From positions 1 through 64,000 of the forward strand of contig NW_026516669.1 in NCBI RefSeq assembly GCF_025766255.1: DNA of 64,000 bases, given 5' to 3'. The position numbers and the translations under genes are program-made. Of the stretch, positions 11,904 to 23,981 are shown piece by piece (the stretch's first letter is position 1; each line of letters begins with the position of its first letter). Source of the stretch: Zychaea mexicana. Taxonomy: Eukaryota > Mucoromycota > Mucoromycetes > Mucorales > Lichtheimiaceae. The notes beneath the pieces are model-generated. The model was given only the letters and a program-made list of their open reading frames with translations, was not told where the DNA came from and did no database searches.

Positions 11904-12456
11904 AATGTAGGAATGAAATTCTTTGGTTTCCCACCCATGTGAGAAGCACGAACGAGCTGCCTATTTATACCCTTCAAATCCTTCGCTGACTTATTTTAGT
12001 GTCGCCAAGCCTCATGCTGCATTATTTGGATGTTTATACATGTTTACTATTGCCTGTACAAGGAAATCAGATAAGGGTCCCTTATCTTTCGCTTATTAAT
12101 TCAAAGGCAACGAAGTGTGGCTCAGTAATATGTGCAAGGTCTTTTTCGTGCGATATTATAGTAAACAACCAGCGTGGTGGGAATGGCGATGATTTTTCTT
12201 TTTCGGAGTTACAGTACTACTTACTTGGCGCAAAAATAGTACCGGTAACGACTTTTGTAGGCTTTTTTTATTAGAAGATATATAGTATGTACAAGAACAA
12301 TCAAATGTAAAGAGGACCAATAATCAATATAAGAAGGGTATAAATGCATAAGAAAAACAAATTACAAAAAGTCTAACTTGCAAGAACAAATGTAGTGTAT
12401 GTGTTGCGTATATCGCGGTGCTCGTCGAACGTAAGCAGTGTAAATCACACTACCAT
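11904..12456. other. intergenic, no gene seen
   Basis: Promoter side of the DUF1348 gene and 3' side of the HPP gene. A plus-strand 91-codon frame at 11999-12274 has no recognisable feature. Confidence 0.5.
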
Positions 12457-13337
12457 CTAGGGGTTTTGAAACCTGCCTGCAAGCTTTCTCAAAAACTCCT
12501 CTTCGTCCGAGTTTAGCATATCTTGTGGTATTGCCTGGCCAAAGATGACCAAAGACTGTTCCTCAGCAACTGTTTCCTTGGAAGAATCATTGGACCCCAG
12601 CGACATTTCAATATCGTTTTTTTTGGATGGGGGTGACGTTACAGTCCACCAGTAGGTTGGATATCGGCGCTCTATATTGTCCACAAGCAATGCCACAACA
12701 AGTAGAATTGCGCTGGACAGCATGATGATGCCGATATACAGCCAGCCTAGATCACCAATCTCTGGCGTAGCCATAGGTAAGAGCGAGGTGGCGCCAGAAG
12801 GTGGATGGGTTGTTTTCGTCAACTGCATGAGTACGATAGTCAATGAAACGCTTGTTGCTCCACCCACCCAACGGACATGAGTAACGTATTGGTCAGGTGT
12901 ATTAATTTCCAGAAACAACTTGTGAATGCATACACCAACGAAAGAGGCAATGAGATTGCCACCGATCATTGCCCGAGGTTGGGCTAATGGTGCTTCAATG
13001 GCACCGTAAATGAGCACAGCAGTAGCGCCCTACACACATATGACCGTTAGTTTCTATATACTCGATCTACCACGTTTATACAGCAGCAAATAGCATTTGA
13101 AGCGGAAGCGTTAACACTGGGATACTTTACACAGCTAGCTGCTATCATGGGTACATTGAGATCTTGAAATGCTTGAGTGTACGAAAACAGAATCTCCAAT
13201 AAGCTAAGACCAGTAAAGGCACCCACGAAAGACCATAGACATGTACGCCACAGAGGTATGCTGCGTTGCGTTCCTTCTTCCCGCCTACCAAGGAAATGTT
13301 TGACACAGCGCGCCAATTTGTCAAGATAATCGCCCAT
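12457..13337 (-). CDS. HPP-family integral membrane protein
   Basis: Two exons, 13337-13131 and 13029-12457, with a 101-nt intron; 259 aa. Exon 1 gives a short cytosolic head and the first hydrophobic segment (LWSFVGAFTGLSLLEILF) and ends NVPMIAASC. Exon 2 continues GATAVLIYGAIEAPLAQPRA, then IGGNLIASFVGV, and the name-giving motif THPPSGATSLLP, followed by LGWLYIGIIMLSSAILLVVA. Four membrane spans are expected. The roughly 75-residue acidic C-tail is soluble. HPP proteins are widespread but of uncertain substrate; some plant and bacterial members are linked to nitrite transport. The exact splice is set by continuity of the ASxGATAVL block. Confidence 0.92.
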
Positions 13338-14863
13338 ATGATAAGATAAAGAGGATTAGGGGGAGGAGGTGCGATGCTAACGAAGCCTTCTGATTGAACG
13401 ATATTTAACAAACAAAAGGATCTCGAACATGATTGGCTCCGAGAATCGGTGATCTCTACGATGGTCCGCTCTTGTTCTTCATTTTTCTCGCTAATATGGT
13501 ATGCAGAATTATATATGCACGTACCTTTACAGCTGCACGGAGCGAAACAGTTTGTGTCTTGTGACCAGTTATCTTGTCATACCCGACCTTCATGAAAATA
13601 TACCTGTAGACAAAGAATTATTGGGAAGAGATGATGCAACCTTTCTCTCAAATGATAAACTTTATCATCACTTACTTTTTGTAACAGTACTGGTGGTTGT
13701 CCTACTTAACAACTATCGTCCCTTTTCTATTCGCTGTGGTCGGAAAAACGAAGTGCCCATAAATTTTATAGAACCAGGAACATAACCTCAATATTTTACG
13801 TAATACGTATTCTGTCGCTCCTGCTGGTATGATGGTAAATACAAAGAAACGTTCACATACATGTAGACACATATTATGCTACCGTTTCAATGCGTTGACT
13901 AACTTAAGCCCCACGGCGCTGTAACAGAAAAGGAGGTGTACCATGTACATCTTGCGACATTTGAAAGGTTAGTCAATTCAGGCGTGCAACGAGAGGTCAA
14001 CATACATGAGAGTTAGCGAGGACGATTATGATAATACTAACGTTGACGAAAAACTGAATCTAATATCCGTCACGCTTTTAGATATCAAAGGTTAACACAT
14101 AAGCTTATCTGACCCAGTGATTAAAATATGATACCAGAAGCATCCACATTGTCAACACAGTATGGGACTTCATTCTTTCAAAGATAAAGATTTCTTGGAG
14201 CATTTTGTCGTCTGGGACGAAGTTCATGCATATTCATCCTACCGAATAGTCGGATTGTTTCATTTCATCAGCAGTGCGGTTCGACACAGTACTCTCTTCC
14301 ATCGTCATTGTTGTTGTATACTCAACACAACAGATGAGAGCCTTTAGAACGATTTGGTTTTTCATTCATACATCCACTCGCCCTGAAAATACCCTTATAT
14401 AAAGTAAGAAATCTGTAGCCTGCGTTACCTCCGCATCGAAAAAATACAGTACACCGTCTCATCAAGTTCTATTATACTTAAAAGCGATAACAAAAACTCA
14501 TACAAAGTGTAGTACAGTAGACGGCTGTTTTCCAACATGGTTTATGTATTGTGATTTCGTTTAGAATTGCGGTAAGCTTCGCAACTTGATCACTGGTGTC
14601 AGATTTCCGGATAATAATCATCGATGGTATTGTTGTCTCGGCAACGAACTGCATGAAAAGCTAAAAGTATCACAGACATGTACTTGTCATAACACGCCAC
14701 AGGTAATAAAGGGAATGAAGGAACTTAGTTTATTTACACCCACTCGCAATTCTGTACACTGTGAATATGACTGTGCCGGATCATATGTAGAAAGCACTTT
14801 CCGAAAATTTTAGTGGATGATCGCTGAGCGCTACAGTATAACAACTACAGAGAGTGTGCGTGG

Positions 14864-14883
14864 TTTTTTTGTGGGATTTTTGC
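14864..14883 (+). repeat. left arm of a perfect 20-bp inverted repeat
   Basis: TTTTTTTGTGGGATTTTTGC is the exact reverse complement of 15652-15671. The span between outer ends is 808 bp. Confidence 0.7.
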
Positions 14884-15651
14884 GGGGTTTAGGAACTTTG
14901 CGTTCCTGAGGAAAGCAATATCCGAGGTCCCGGTCTGTCAGCATCGAACGATACGCATACCGAAATTAACAACTCGACAATATCATTATCAAGCGTTTTC
15001 CAAACGGCAATAAAGTCGAAATCATACAGCTCCATATAATAACGACAAAGGCGAATTGGAGTACGACACTGATATCGGCTGGCAGCTCCGTCAAACAAGC
15101 TACGATCACATCAGAACTGAAATTAGCGTCAGCAAGGTTTGCCTTGGTGCTGTCCAGTGTGTACCAAGGGCGACTGTAAAAAGCTGGTGAGACCTGCTTC
15201 TACGGCACTCAACATCAAAAAACAATTGTAAGCTGGTTGCACGTTCTGTCTCGAGAAATCACCATTACTTCACATCCAATGTGAAGCAAAAGTGAATATG
15301 AAAATCACTAGCAACGGCGGCAGGTTGACACACAAAGGCAGTTAGCGGTAAGTTGAATGGTTTTCTAACATGTCATCCTGTTTTCTCTTTTGTCTTAAAA
15401 GACTTGATGGAGATAGTAGAGAAGCAATAAGGGAGGTTTATTAGTAAACAAAGAACATGTAAGATTGCATAAAAATGGGTACTTTAAAGAAATCCAATAA
15501 AAACTCTTACAAAAAATCTCACAAAAAGCTATCTCTAAGAAATCCCCACAGAAAATATCCCACAAAAAAGTCTTTCTTATAATTTATAGTACAAAATATA
15601 CTGTGTAACTAAATGTCCCATAAATTTCGGGTGGCTAGGCACATAAAAAAT

Positions 15652-15671
15652 GCAAAAATCCCACAAAAAAA
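15652..15671 (-). repeat. right arm of a perfect 20-bp inverted repeat
   Basis: GCAAAAATCCCACAAAAAAA pairs exactly with 14864-14883. Related shorter copies lie just inside, at about 15509-15570. Confidence 0.7.
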
Positions 15672-16180
15672 TGACCCCACCCTTACAGAGACGATCAATA
15701 GTGCAGAGCATGCTTTAAAAGAAGAAAACACCAGTATAGCTTGCATCTATAGAACACCGAATAAATTTGTAGATAAATGTACTGTTAGTGTAATGATTCA
15801 GTGAAAGCTGAAATAGTTTTCGCTTGTACAGTAGGACTGCATTTACTTCTTTGCAGCCACCGAAAACCTCCCTCGGCGGATAGTGATGTTATTTTACAGC
15901 AAAGCGCAATACATATTCCACAGGGTATATCACAGGAATGATCCATCTATGCACATCATGCTCTCTAGTTCAAACATTATGCGCGACAGAGATATGTATG
16001 ACTGGTGTTATTATTCACACAATATGAGTCATCAGGAGTAGTATAACACACAAAAATGTAGTAGTCATATGTTTTTATGCAAAATAACTTTGTTATGCAC
16101 AATGGAAAATATCAAGTGCTTTAAAGTGGGACCAATGGGGTAACTTTCCGGTTCCGCGGAGCATGTCATTCTTTGTTTCA

Positions 16181-17983
16181 CTACACAGTGATGCCACCGG
16201 CCTTGCTACGTTGCTGATGATGGCGATGCTGCTTCTGCTTATGATGGCGATTCTTTCTGTTCTTCTCCTTGTGATGCCGTTCTCCCCCTCCTCCTTTCTT
16301 GGACATTCTAGCCATTTCCCATTCGACCTGCTTATGCCCATCCAACTGCTCGAGCATCCCTTCAGCCTTCTTGACGAGCGCCTTGCGTTCACCTCTGACT
16401 CCTTCGTCGCCATTGGACGAAATTGTATCCAGCTTGAGCATAGTTCGCATAATTTCGTCCTCACAGCCCAAGAACTCGCGATTATCAGGTGTCGTGGCCG
16501 TCAGATGTAATGTGCCTGACTTGTTCTCGAATTGAAGCGGTGTACGCAAAACCGTAGCCAAGCGGTTGGCCTGGATCTCTTGGAGTTGACGATCAACTTG
16601 CTGTAGTTCTTCATACTTTGCTGGATCCGCGGGTGGCAAGTTTTGCTTTTGCTGCTCCGCAATCTTGTGTACGAGATCTTCTTGTTCCTGCTGTTGGTTG
16701 GGCTGCGTTGTCGCCGTCGGCTGTGTGCGCTGCGGTGTGTTAATGGCAGGAGCATCTTCTTGTTGCGGGGTAGGTTCGGCGTCAGTGACAACACTTTTAG
16801 GCTCAAACAGCACAGCGTCATCGTCATCCTCAACGCCGTCGTCATCGTAGTCGGCGGCGGTCTTACTAAATTTGTCAGCATCTTGTTCAGCGTCTGGGGA
16901 AGTGGAAGCAGCATGGTCTGAGCTTTCATCGGAGACAAGCTGGTCTAGCAAATCCTTGAGATTCAGCACCCGGTCTTGGAGCGGAGGACTCGCTTCTTCT
17001 TGGTCAACGTCATTGTCGTATTCGTCGTCGTTATTAATATTCGTGCTTTCCATATAGGGTCGCTCGGGTGCGCCCGCACGGTTGTCGATCACATTGACCG
17101 CTTCCGGCTCCCTGACGTGTGCCTGCTGCCTGTGCAAAATCTTGTTGACGTCTTGATTGACCAGTTCATCATAGCCGTCGACTTGCTGCCCGTTTGAGTC
17201 TGGTGCAGCGCTGATGGCTGGCTGTTGCATCGATTCCAAGACCCTAGTTGCTGGTTCTGGTTCTGGCCCCATTGCTTCGTTTTCATCACCAGCAGCGGAA
17301 GCAGTTTGTTCTTTCACTCGTTTGGGCTGTTCAACTTTATCTTTTTGTTCATCTTGAAGATGGGTAATGTAATTCCACAGATCGTGTGCCTCTTCTTGGT
17401 CGCTGGCGTCAGTTACTTCACGTTGTTGCTGTTGCTGCTGCTCCGGATTGTTGGGCTGAGCTTGCTGCTGCTGTTTCACTTGCTCCTCGAGCTGCTGACG
17501 ATCAAATAAGAGTCGGAGAAGCTCAGCCAGCTGGGTCGCATGAAAGTCCTCAAAACCCTTGTCGTCATCCTCGTCGCTGTCTTCTGCTTCTTGGTTGTTG
17601 CTGTAGTTACTATAATTAAGTTGTTGTTGCTGCTCGATCTGACGATATTGTTGACGAACTGCTTCGGCACGTCTTTGCTCGATAGCGGATGCCAAGCATT
17701 GACGGTAAAAGGCATCTTCCACGGCCGCAATTAATGTTTGATTCCGATAGTATTCCATGTAGCGCTGGATCCGATATGCCCGTTCCCGACGGTAAGTCTC
17801 CTTGAGCATTTTAAGATTATGCATGGCACGCGCAAGACGATATTGCTGTGCACGCCGCCTCCGGAGCGCTTCGTGATGCTGCTGCACATGTTGTTGAATG
17901 GCACGATCCCGTCGTCTTTGCTCGTGTTGAAGCAATGACTGGATCTGTAGATAGTCATCCAATGTGCAATAACTAAACATCAT
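16181..17983 (-). CDS. BAG-domain protein (Hsp70 co-chaperone type)
   Basis: A single-exon 600-aa frame. The N-terminal 130 residues are a charged Arg/Gln/Tyr-rich helix with repeated YR/RR patterns (RRRRAQQYRLARAMHNLKML), likely coiled coil. The centre is long, acidic and Gln-rich (EDSDEDDDKGFEDF; polyQ runs), predicted disordered. Near residues 530-570 is a short helical block, LDTISSNGDEGVRGERKALV followed by KKAEGMLEQLD, which fits the BAG domain consensus that binds the Hsp70 ATPase lobe. Before it, FENKSGTLHLTATTPDN may form a small beta unit. The C-tail is His/Lys-rich (HHKEKNRKNRHHKQKQHRHH). Role as a nucleotide-exchange factor is inferred. It is divergent from PCK1 across 439 bp. Confidence 0.75.
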   Translation of the reverse strand: MMFSYCTLDDYLQIQSLLQHEQRRRDRAIQQHVQQHHEALRRRRAQQYRLARAMHNLKMLKETYRRERAYRIQRYMEYYRNQTLIAAVEDAFYRQCLASAIEQRRAEAVRQQYRQIEQQQQLNYSNYSNNQEAEDSDEDDDKGFEDFHATQLAELLRLLFDRQQLEEQVKQQQQAQPNNPEQQQQQQREVTDASDQEEAHDLWNYITHLQDEQKDKVEQPKRVKEQTASAAGDENEAMGPEPEPATRVLESMQQPAISAAPDSNGQQVDGYDELVNQDVNKILHRQQAHVREPEAVNVIDNRAGAPERPYMESTNINNDDEYDNDVDQEEASPPLQDRVLNLKDLLDQLVSDESSDHAASTSPDAEQDADKFSKTAADYDDDGVEDDDDAVLFEPKSVVTDAEPTPQQEDAPAINTPQRTQPTATTQPNQQQEQEDLVHKIAEQQKQNLPPADPAKYEELQQVDRQLQEIQANRLATVLRTPLQFENKSGTLHLTATTPDNREFLGCEDEIMRTMLKLDTISSNGDEGVRGERKALVKKAEGMLEQLDGHKQVEWEMARMSKKGGGGERHHKEKNRKNRHHKQKQHRHHQQRSKAGGITV

Positions 17984-18246
17984 TTGTCATAAAACGAGAA
18001 AAAAAGCCAATTATTTGTTTGGTTCTGCTAGGATGGCATCATAAAAAAAAAAAGCCGACAATGGCTATGTATGATGAAACCCATCGACGTCGGTTTCAAG
18101 TTTTTGGCACTTTGGGCGAGAACCCAAAAATGAAACCTTGGGTAAGAATAGCTCCAAGAGTCCAAAATGTATAATTCGTTGCTATCCCGCGGAACGTTCT
18201 TCCGTCCTTCACATGGGTGGTCAATTTCGGGAGGAATGATGGCTCT

Positions 18247-18259
18247 CCGACATGACCCG
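18247..18259 (+). promoter_or_regulatory. CCG-N7-CCG site, AcuK/AcuM-type gluconeogenic element
   Basis: CCGACATGACCCG is an exact CCG-N7-CCG direct repeat, 66 nt before the TATA element and about 165 nt before the PCK1 ATG. AcuK/AcuM Zn2Cys6 regulators bind this pattern in promoters of gluconeogenic genes, including the PEPCK gene, in Aspergillus. Function here is inferred from sequence and position. Confidence 0.5.
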
Positions 18260-18324
18260 AATGTATTGCGGGGAAAGATTCAAAGCCCGGCCACCATCTT
18301 CACGAGCTTTGACAAAGGATGGTC

Positions 18325-18337
18325 TATTATATATAAA
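18325..18337 (+). promoter_or_regulatory. TATA box of PCK1
   Basis: TATTATATATAAA lies about 85 nt upstream of the start codon and just before a C-rich leader. Confidence 0.65.
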
Positions 18338-18422
18338 CCCTCCCATCGAAATGTCCAAAAATACACTTAACTTATCCTCCTCCCCCCTTTTTTGAACGAC
18401 TTCTTTCAAATACATTATCAAC

Positions 18423-20315
18423 ATGGTTGCCTCCAGACCCGGATCTCCCTTTGGCCGCCCTTCGAGCTCGGCTTCGCACACCAAGGTCGAAGAAGAATTG
18501 CACGAACATGCTGGTATCGATTATGATCGCGTACGTCTTTTCTAAACATATTTCCTGATCCCACTATGTGAGCAAAGGCACAATGACAAGGTACTGACTT
18601 TTTCTGCTTTCTTGGTGAATAGGTTACCATCCAGCGCAATCCCTCTGTTGCCGTTCTCTACGAAGAAGCTTTGACCTACGAACAAGGTACCGTCATCTCC
18701 TCTGCTGGTGCTCTCTGTGCCTACTCTGGCAAGAAGATGGGCCGCTCCCCCAAGGACAAGCGTATCGTCCGCGAAGAGACCTCGGAAAAGGACGTCTGGT
18801 GGGGTCCTGTCAACACGCCTCTTGATGAACAGGTCTTTTTGATCAACCGTGAACGCGCCATCGACTACTTGAACACCCGTCCTCGCTTGTATGTCTTTGA
18901 CGGTTTCGCCGGCTGGGACCCCAAGTACCGCAAGAAGGTCCGTGTCGTCGCCACCCGTGCCTACCACTTGTTGTTCATGCGCAACATGCTGATCCGTCCC
19001 ACCGAGGAAGAGTTGGAGAACTTTGGCACTCCTGATTTCACCATCTTCAACGCTGGTGAATTCCCTGCTAACCGTTACACCACCGGCATGACCTCCACCA
19101 CCTCTGTCTCCATCAACTTCAAGCGCAACGAGATGGTTATCCTCGGTACCGAGTACGCTGGTGAAATGAAGAAGGGTATTTTCTCTGTCATGCACTACCT
19201 CATGCCCAAGGCCGGTGTCTTGTCGCTCCACTCCTCTGCTAACGAGGGTCCCGATGGTGACGTCTCGCTCTTCTTTGGCTTGTCCGGTACTGGCAAAACT
19301 ACTCTTTCTGCCGATCCCAAGCGTGCCTTGATCGGTGACGACGAGCACTGCTGGTCCGACACTGGTGTCTTCAACATTGAAGGTGGCTGCTACGCCAAGT
19401 GCATTGATTTGTCTGCTGAGAAGGAACCCGATATTTTCAACGCCATCAAGTTCGGTTCGGTTTTGGAAAACGTTGTGTTGGATGAGGAGAGCCGTGTTGT
19501 CGACTACTCTGATGACTTTTTGACCGAGAATACCCGTGCTTCGTACCCCATCTGTAAGTATACGAGAAGGACAATGAGTAGGGAATCTGGAAAAGAGGCG
19601 GATATACAAACGGGGGGGATTGTGTGTGAATTGGGAAGGAAGAGAAAAGTAATGGAGTAACGGTTTACTAACTGCAAACGTACTCATGTCAACTATAGAC
19701 CACATTCCCAACGCCAAGATTCCTTGTATGGGCGGTCACCCCAAGAACATCATTTTGTTGACCTGCGACGCTTTCGGTGTCTTGCCTCCAGTCTCCAAGT
19801 TGACTGCCGAACAGGCCATGTACCATTTCATCTCGGGCTACACCACCAAGGTCCCTGGTACCGAAGACGGCATTGTCGAGCCCCAAGCTACCTTCTCTGC
19901 CTGCTTTGGCGCACCCTTCTTGGTCTTGCATCCTCAACGCTATGCTACCATGTTGGCTGAGAAGATGTCGCAGCACAAGGCCAACGCCTGGTTGATCAAC
20001 ACCGGCTGGATCGGTGGCAAGGCTGGCGTTGCCAAGCGTTGCCCTCTCAAGTACACCCGTGCCATCTTGGATGCTATCCACAACGGCGAATTAGCCAATG
20101 CTGAGTTCGAGAACTATGGTGTCTTTGACTTGAAGGTCCCCAAGCAAGTCACCAACGTCCCCGATGAGTTGCTTGACCCCCGCAAGGCTTGGATGGGTTC
20201 CTCTGAAGAATTCACCAGCTCGCTTCACCAGGTCGCCAACATGTTCATTGACAACTTCAAGACCTTCCAAGAAGGTGCTACTCCTGAAACCGTCGCTGCT
20301 GGCCCCAAGCTGTAA
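18423..20315 (+). CDS. PCK1: phosphoenolpyruvate carboxykinase (ATP)
   Basis: Three exons (18423-18530, 18623-19553, 19699-20315) encode 551 aa, the size of yeast Pck1 (549). It converts oxaloacetate and ATP to PEP, ADP and CO2, the committed step of gluconeogenesis, in the cytosol. Visible signatures are [26 protein letters not shown] in the substrate site, and the kinase-1a P-loop [11 protein letters not shown] (about residue 255) after [28 protein letters not shown] supplies the metal and kinase-2 site. After intron 2 come [14 protein letters not shown] and the [13 protein letters not shown] [11 protein letters not shown]. Introns are 92 and 145 nt. Codon use is strongly biased to C-ending codons (GTC, ACC, AAG), as in highly expressed genes. 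The large minus-strand frame over exon 2 is a by-product of that bias. Confidence 0.98.
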
Positions 20316-23300
20316 ATGCCTTTTCCTCTCCGCCTATCCTGTCATCCTTTTTTTTTTTTTTGCATAACCCCCATTTTAAGAAAACGCATACGCACAGACT
20401 TTATCTTTCGAACAACATCACATTTACTCACTTGCACACACACAAAAAACACCTTTATTCCCGCCTATTGTATTATATTCATATTTTTGCGCTTCTCTTT
20501 AGTTTATTTTAATATATTAAAATGGATTCCTTCTGATGAAAAGAAAAAATGGGTTTGTCGGATTTGGATTTGATAGATAATGAAAGCGCCATCCTAATGG
20601 TATCATAATGATTAGTGGGGTACCAAGGAGATATCATACTAAGTGTGACTTGTGCCCAGCTATATCACTGATATCTCATACCTGCGAATGCCTCTTTAAT
20701 AAGAGGTCTCTAAATCACCGTTACATGACTGGGTGTCGGTGTATTACAAGCATGCATTATAAGATCGACTGCGTCTCCCATATAGAAGACGCGCCTTGTT
20801 TTTCTCGTTTCTCTGTCTTGGGCAGCAGTAACGGTGGTATATGCGTATATAGTAGTGGTGTGACACACAATTGCACATGCATGATCAACTGCTTTCGGCT
20901 TAACCGAGGATTCTACTTTAATATTAGCTCCATGCATGAAAAAAGGAACTGCTCCTTCCTTTACACATTTACTGGGTATGTGTCGCCATACGCTCTAGTC
21001 GTATAAAACTGCTGCATTGTGAACCTTGTGGGGGGAGAAAAGGAAGATGATGACGAATGAGAAGTGGGGCGCTATTCCCATTACGTGCGTTCGTTCCAGC
21101 GTATCGTCGTGGTCGACGTTTCCTAATGTGCAGTACATTCTCTCCCTCTCTCTCTCATCATGATATAGTATCTTTGACCAGCAATCTCTTTTGTTTATCA
21201 ATGTGCTGCTGCTGCTAGTATGTATGTATGTACTGTAGCTGCTTATGGCGTAATTGACTACAGGATGATCTATACTTGTATGGCACATGCTTCTCGTAGA
21301 AATGACTATTATTGTAAATTTTGGGACGTACAATAAAAACTATCTGCAAAGTCTTGACAATCTCAAACATGAAAACAAAATTAGTTCACTTTCGTGTACG
21401 GTACCACTTTTGAATATGTAGCATCCGACACTTTTTCCGAGAAAGTGTTTAAGCATCAGTAGATAACCCTATAGCCAGGAAGTTGCATAAATAGATTTGG
21501 CTTTTGTGTACTGTACTTACAGACTACATCTGACGTATTGCTAGTGCCACCCATGCAGCTTCTAGTTGCTAATAAGCAACAAACGACTTGCCCGTCGTCT
21601 TTGCCATCTTTTGCATGTATGTACATCGTATGTTGTATACGCGAAAAAGATCCTTTAACCCTTTTACGTGATGATCAATGTGCACACACGACGGGTTTTT
21701 ATGTGTCACATTGTACCTTTCTTCCTTACTACGATTGCTATGTAAAGCATCGATGCATCACAGAAAGGAGAGCCAAATGAAGCTATGGGAAAAAAAGAAG
21801 TTAATGACAGCAAAGATGATACTGTAATGATGCCGTGCAAAGAGGTTATACAGAAGAAGTAGAAGAAAGACGAGTCTCTCGCACTCGACACATTGTTGTA
21901 CCTGGATACCATCATTGACCTATTCATTGGGCTCGTTTTTTCCAAAGTGCTGCTACCAGCCCCTCCCATACCAATAGTAGAAAAAGGCCAACGTCAATTC
22001 TACTATTCCTTCACGATGACATCTTGTAAGATCGTATGAAATGCAGCAAGCCAACGTAGTTTGAATCATAACGGAAGGATGGCATTAAGCATGAAAACGC
22101 AAGAAATCAGAATCTATTGCCTGCTTAATATTTCTCTCAAGTAGCACAGCAGTTTTTTTAGAGTTCCCTCCCCCCCCCCCAAACTTTTAAGGCTGTTTAT
22201 TTCCATGGTGCAACGTGACAACTTGTTTTGAGTTTATATTGGTTGTACACACGCCCACACAAATGACTGTTCACTTTACACTCGCCCTCCCCCCCCCAAA
22301 TCCACACCCCCCCCGCACGACCTGGTGAAGTATAAACCAACCTTTTGTTCCTCCGTCTCTGCAAACCCCCATCCCTTGGAACTTTGTGTAGCCACTTGTA
22401 CTTTTGTGAAAAGCTGTCCCAAACCCTTGGGGCCGGTTCCCTGCTTATTTTTTCTTTCTGTCACACATAAATACAGCAGTAAGTTAGCAACAGCGATATC
22501 AATGAACCTATATACGAACGCACTGTCGATAATTAAAAGGCCGACAGTTTATCACCATGGGGGGGGGTATCAAGTAATGTGAGCACATGTAGCCAGCAGC
22601 AACGTCCCTTTGTCCTTTTCGCTTTTGGTAATAATCATTTAGCTCGCACAGAAACGAGTTACGTAGTGTGATGAGTCGTTCTTCGTGGTGATAACAATGT
22701 GTGCTTTAGCTTGTCTCACACTCCCTTGCTATCCTCGCACACCCTACGCACCACAGCCTATCATGTCATGACCGTTCTAATATGCCATTTCCTCTGCGGC
22801 AACAACAGCCTGGTCCACCCCTAAGAGAAAAGTAAACAACCCAAACTATAAAACAGCAGGGCGCATGCATTCTCACTTCACATAGTGAGACAAACGGGAA
22901 TGAGTTACCTGACCACTGGTTCACCACAAGTGCGCTAACTCGATATACTAGTAGTATATATAAAGCCATCACATAAACCTGTTCAATGCGGACGCCTTTG
23001 GATGCACTTGTGGCACCTTGAACGGCATATTTCTTACTTGTCCTGCATATCATGTTTCTCTTCTAGCCCCTTCAGAAATAACATATAGCATGATAAGACG
23101 GAGAAAACAAAGGTTGCGTTTTATTCATCATGTTGCATTTTACTCTCTTCTGTACGGGGGATGTTTACTATTTTCGTATGTACAAACAAACATGCAGATA
23201 CTACACGTCGTAGCATAGAGTAGGCTGTGATGCAAGTAGTAGTACATGGATGAACAGCAAATGCCGTTCTCTCTACTGGAAATCATGGCGCTTGTGCCAC

Positions 23301-23920
23301 AGCTTTTGACCCATGCTCTCAGTGACTTGGTTGCCCTATTTCGAGTCGATCAATCTCGAAATGTAACGTCATCATCATGCAGCGTATCATAAAATTTCAT
23401 ATAAAGAGTATATAGAGCGAGGGATCATCTCTCCTGCATCAACAACGTTATAGATATGATCCTTGGGCCGCTAATAGCTTTTGCTTCACAGTGGCTTGAT
23501 TGAGAATTATGCCCTTTTATCTTGTAAAGAGTGAATGGTTATGTATACGAAAGGATGATGCGTAAACCGCACTACACAAAGAAGTGAGTTTTATCAACTG
23601 CGTTGGGTTTGGAGCAGTATTGATATTCACTTGCTGTAGAACATACGCATCAGGGACAGCAGGGAGAAAGGGAGTACTGTATCATAGAAAAATGTAGAGA
23701 AAGACGGGGGAGGGGTCAGCTCTGAAAATGACGCGTCTCTAGCATATTTTCGCACTCTTTCTCTCTGCTGCGAGTACATGGGCACCTCGATCAGCCACTA
23801 GAGGGGGTGTTCAACAAGTAGCATTCTGATCGTGTGCGCAGCAAACAGTCAACGAGTAGATCGACTGGCATGAAGAGAAAAGGAGAGAATGTATTCGTAC
23901 TCGAGAACTATCCAAACAAT

Positions 23921-23949
23921 GTGTGTGTGTGTGTGTGTGTACATTATAC

Positions 23950-23981
<32 letters not shown>
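23921..23981. repeat. compound microsatellite (GT)10 and (GA)13
   Basis: GT units run over 23921-23940 and GA units over 23955-23981, separated by a 14-nt spacer. Confidence 0.95.

Larger units (their letters stand above)
13338..16180. other. gene-poor region with an inverted repeat
   Basis: No gene with family resemblance on either strand. The longest frames (94, 75 and 69 codons) are unsupported. It holds a perfect 20-bp inverted repeat (14864-14883 and 15652-15671) and, near 15490-15580, several imperfect CCCACAAAAAA-type copies, suggesting a small degenerate element. Confidence 0.5.
17984..18422. promoter_or_regulatory. bidirectional promoter between BAG gene (-) and PCK1 (+)
   Basis: 439 bp containing, on the PCK1 side, a CCG-N7-CCG element at 18247-18259 and a TATA element at 18325-18337, then a C/T-rich leader. 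No coding signal. Confidence 0.7.

Noticed and set aside
18542..19717. 391-codon minus-strand frame across PCK1
   Set aside because: Antisense by-product of strong codon bias in PCK1; no family resemblance and it crosses both PCK1 introns.
19689..20081. 130-codon minus-strand frame over PCK1 exon 3
   Set aside because: Same cause: antisense to a highly biased coding exon, composition matches reversed PCK1 codons.
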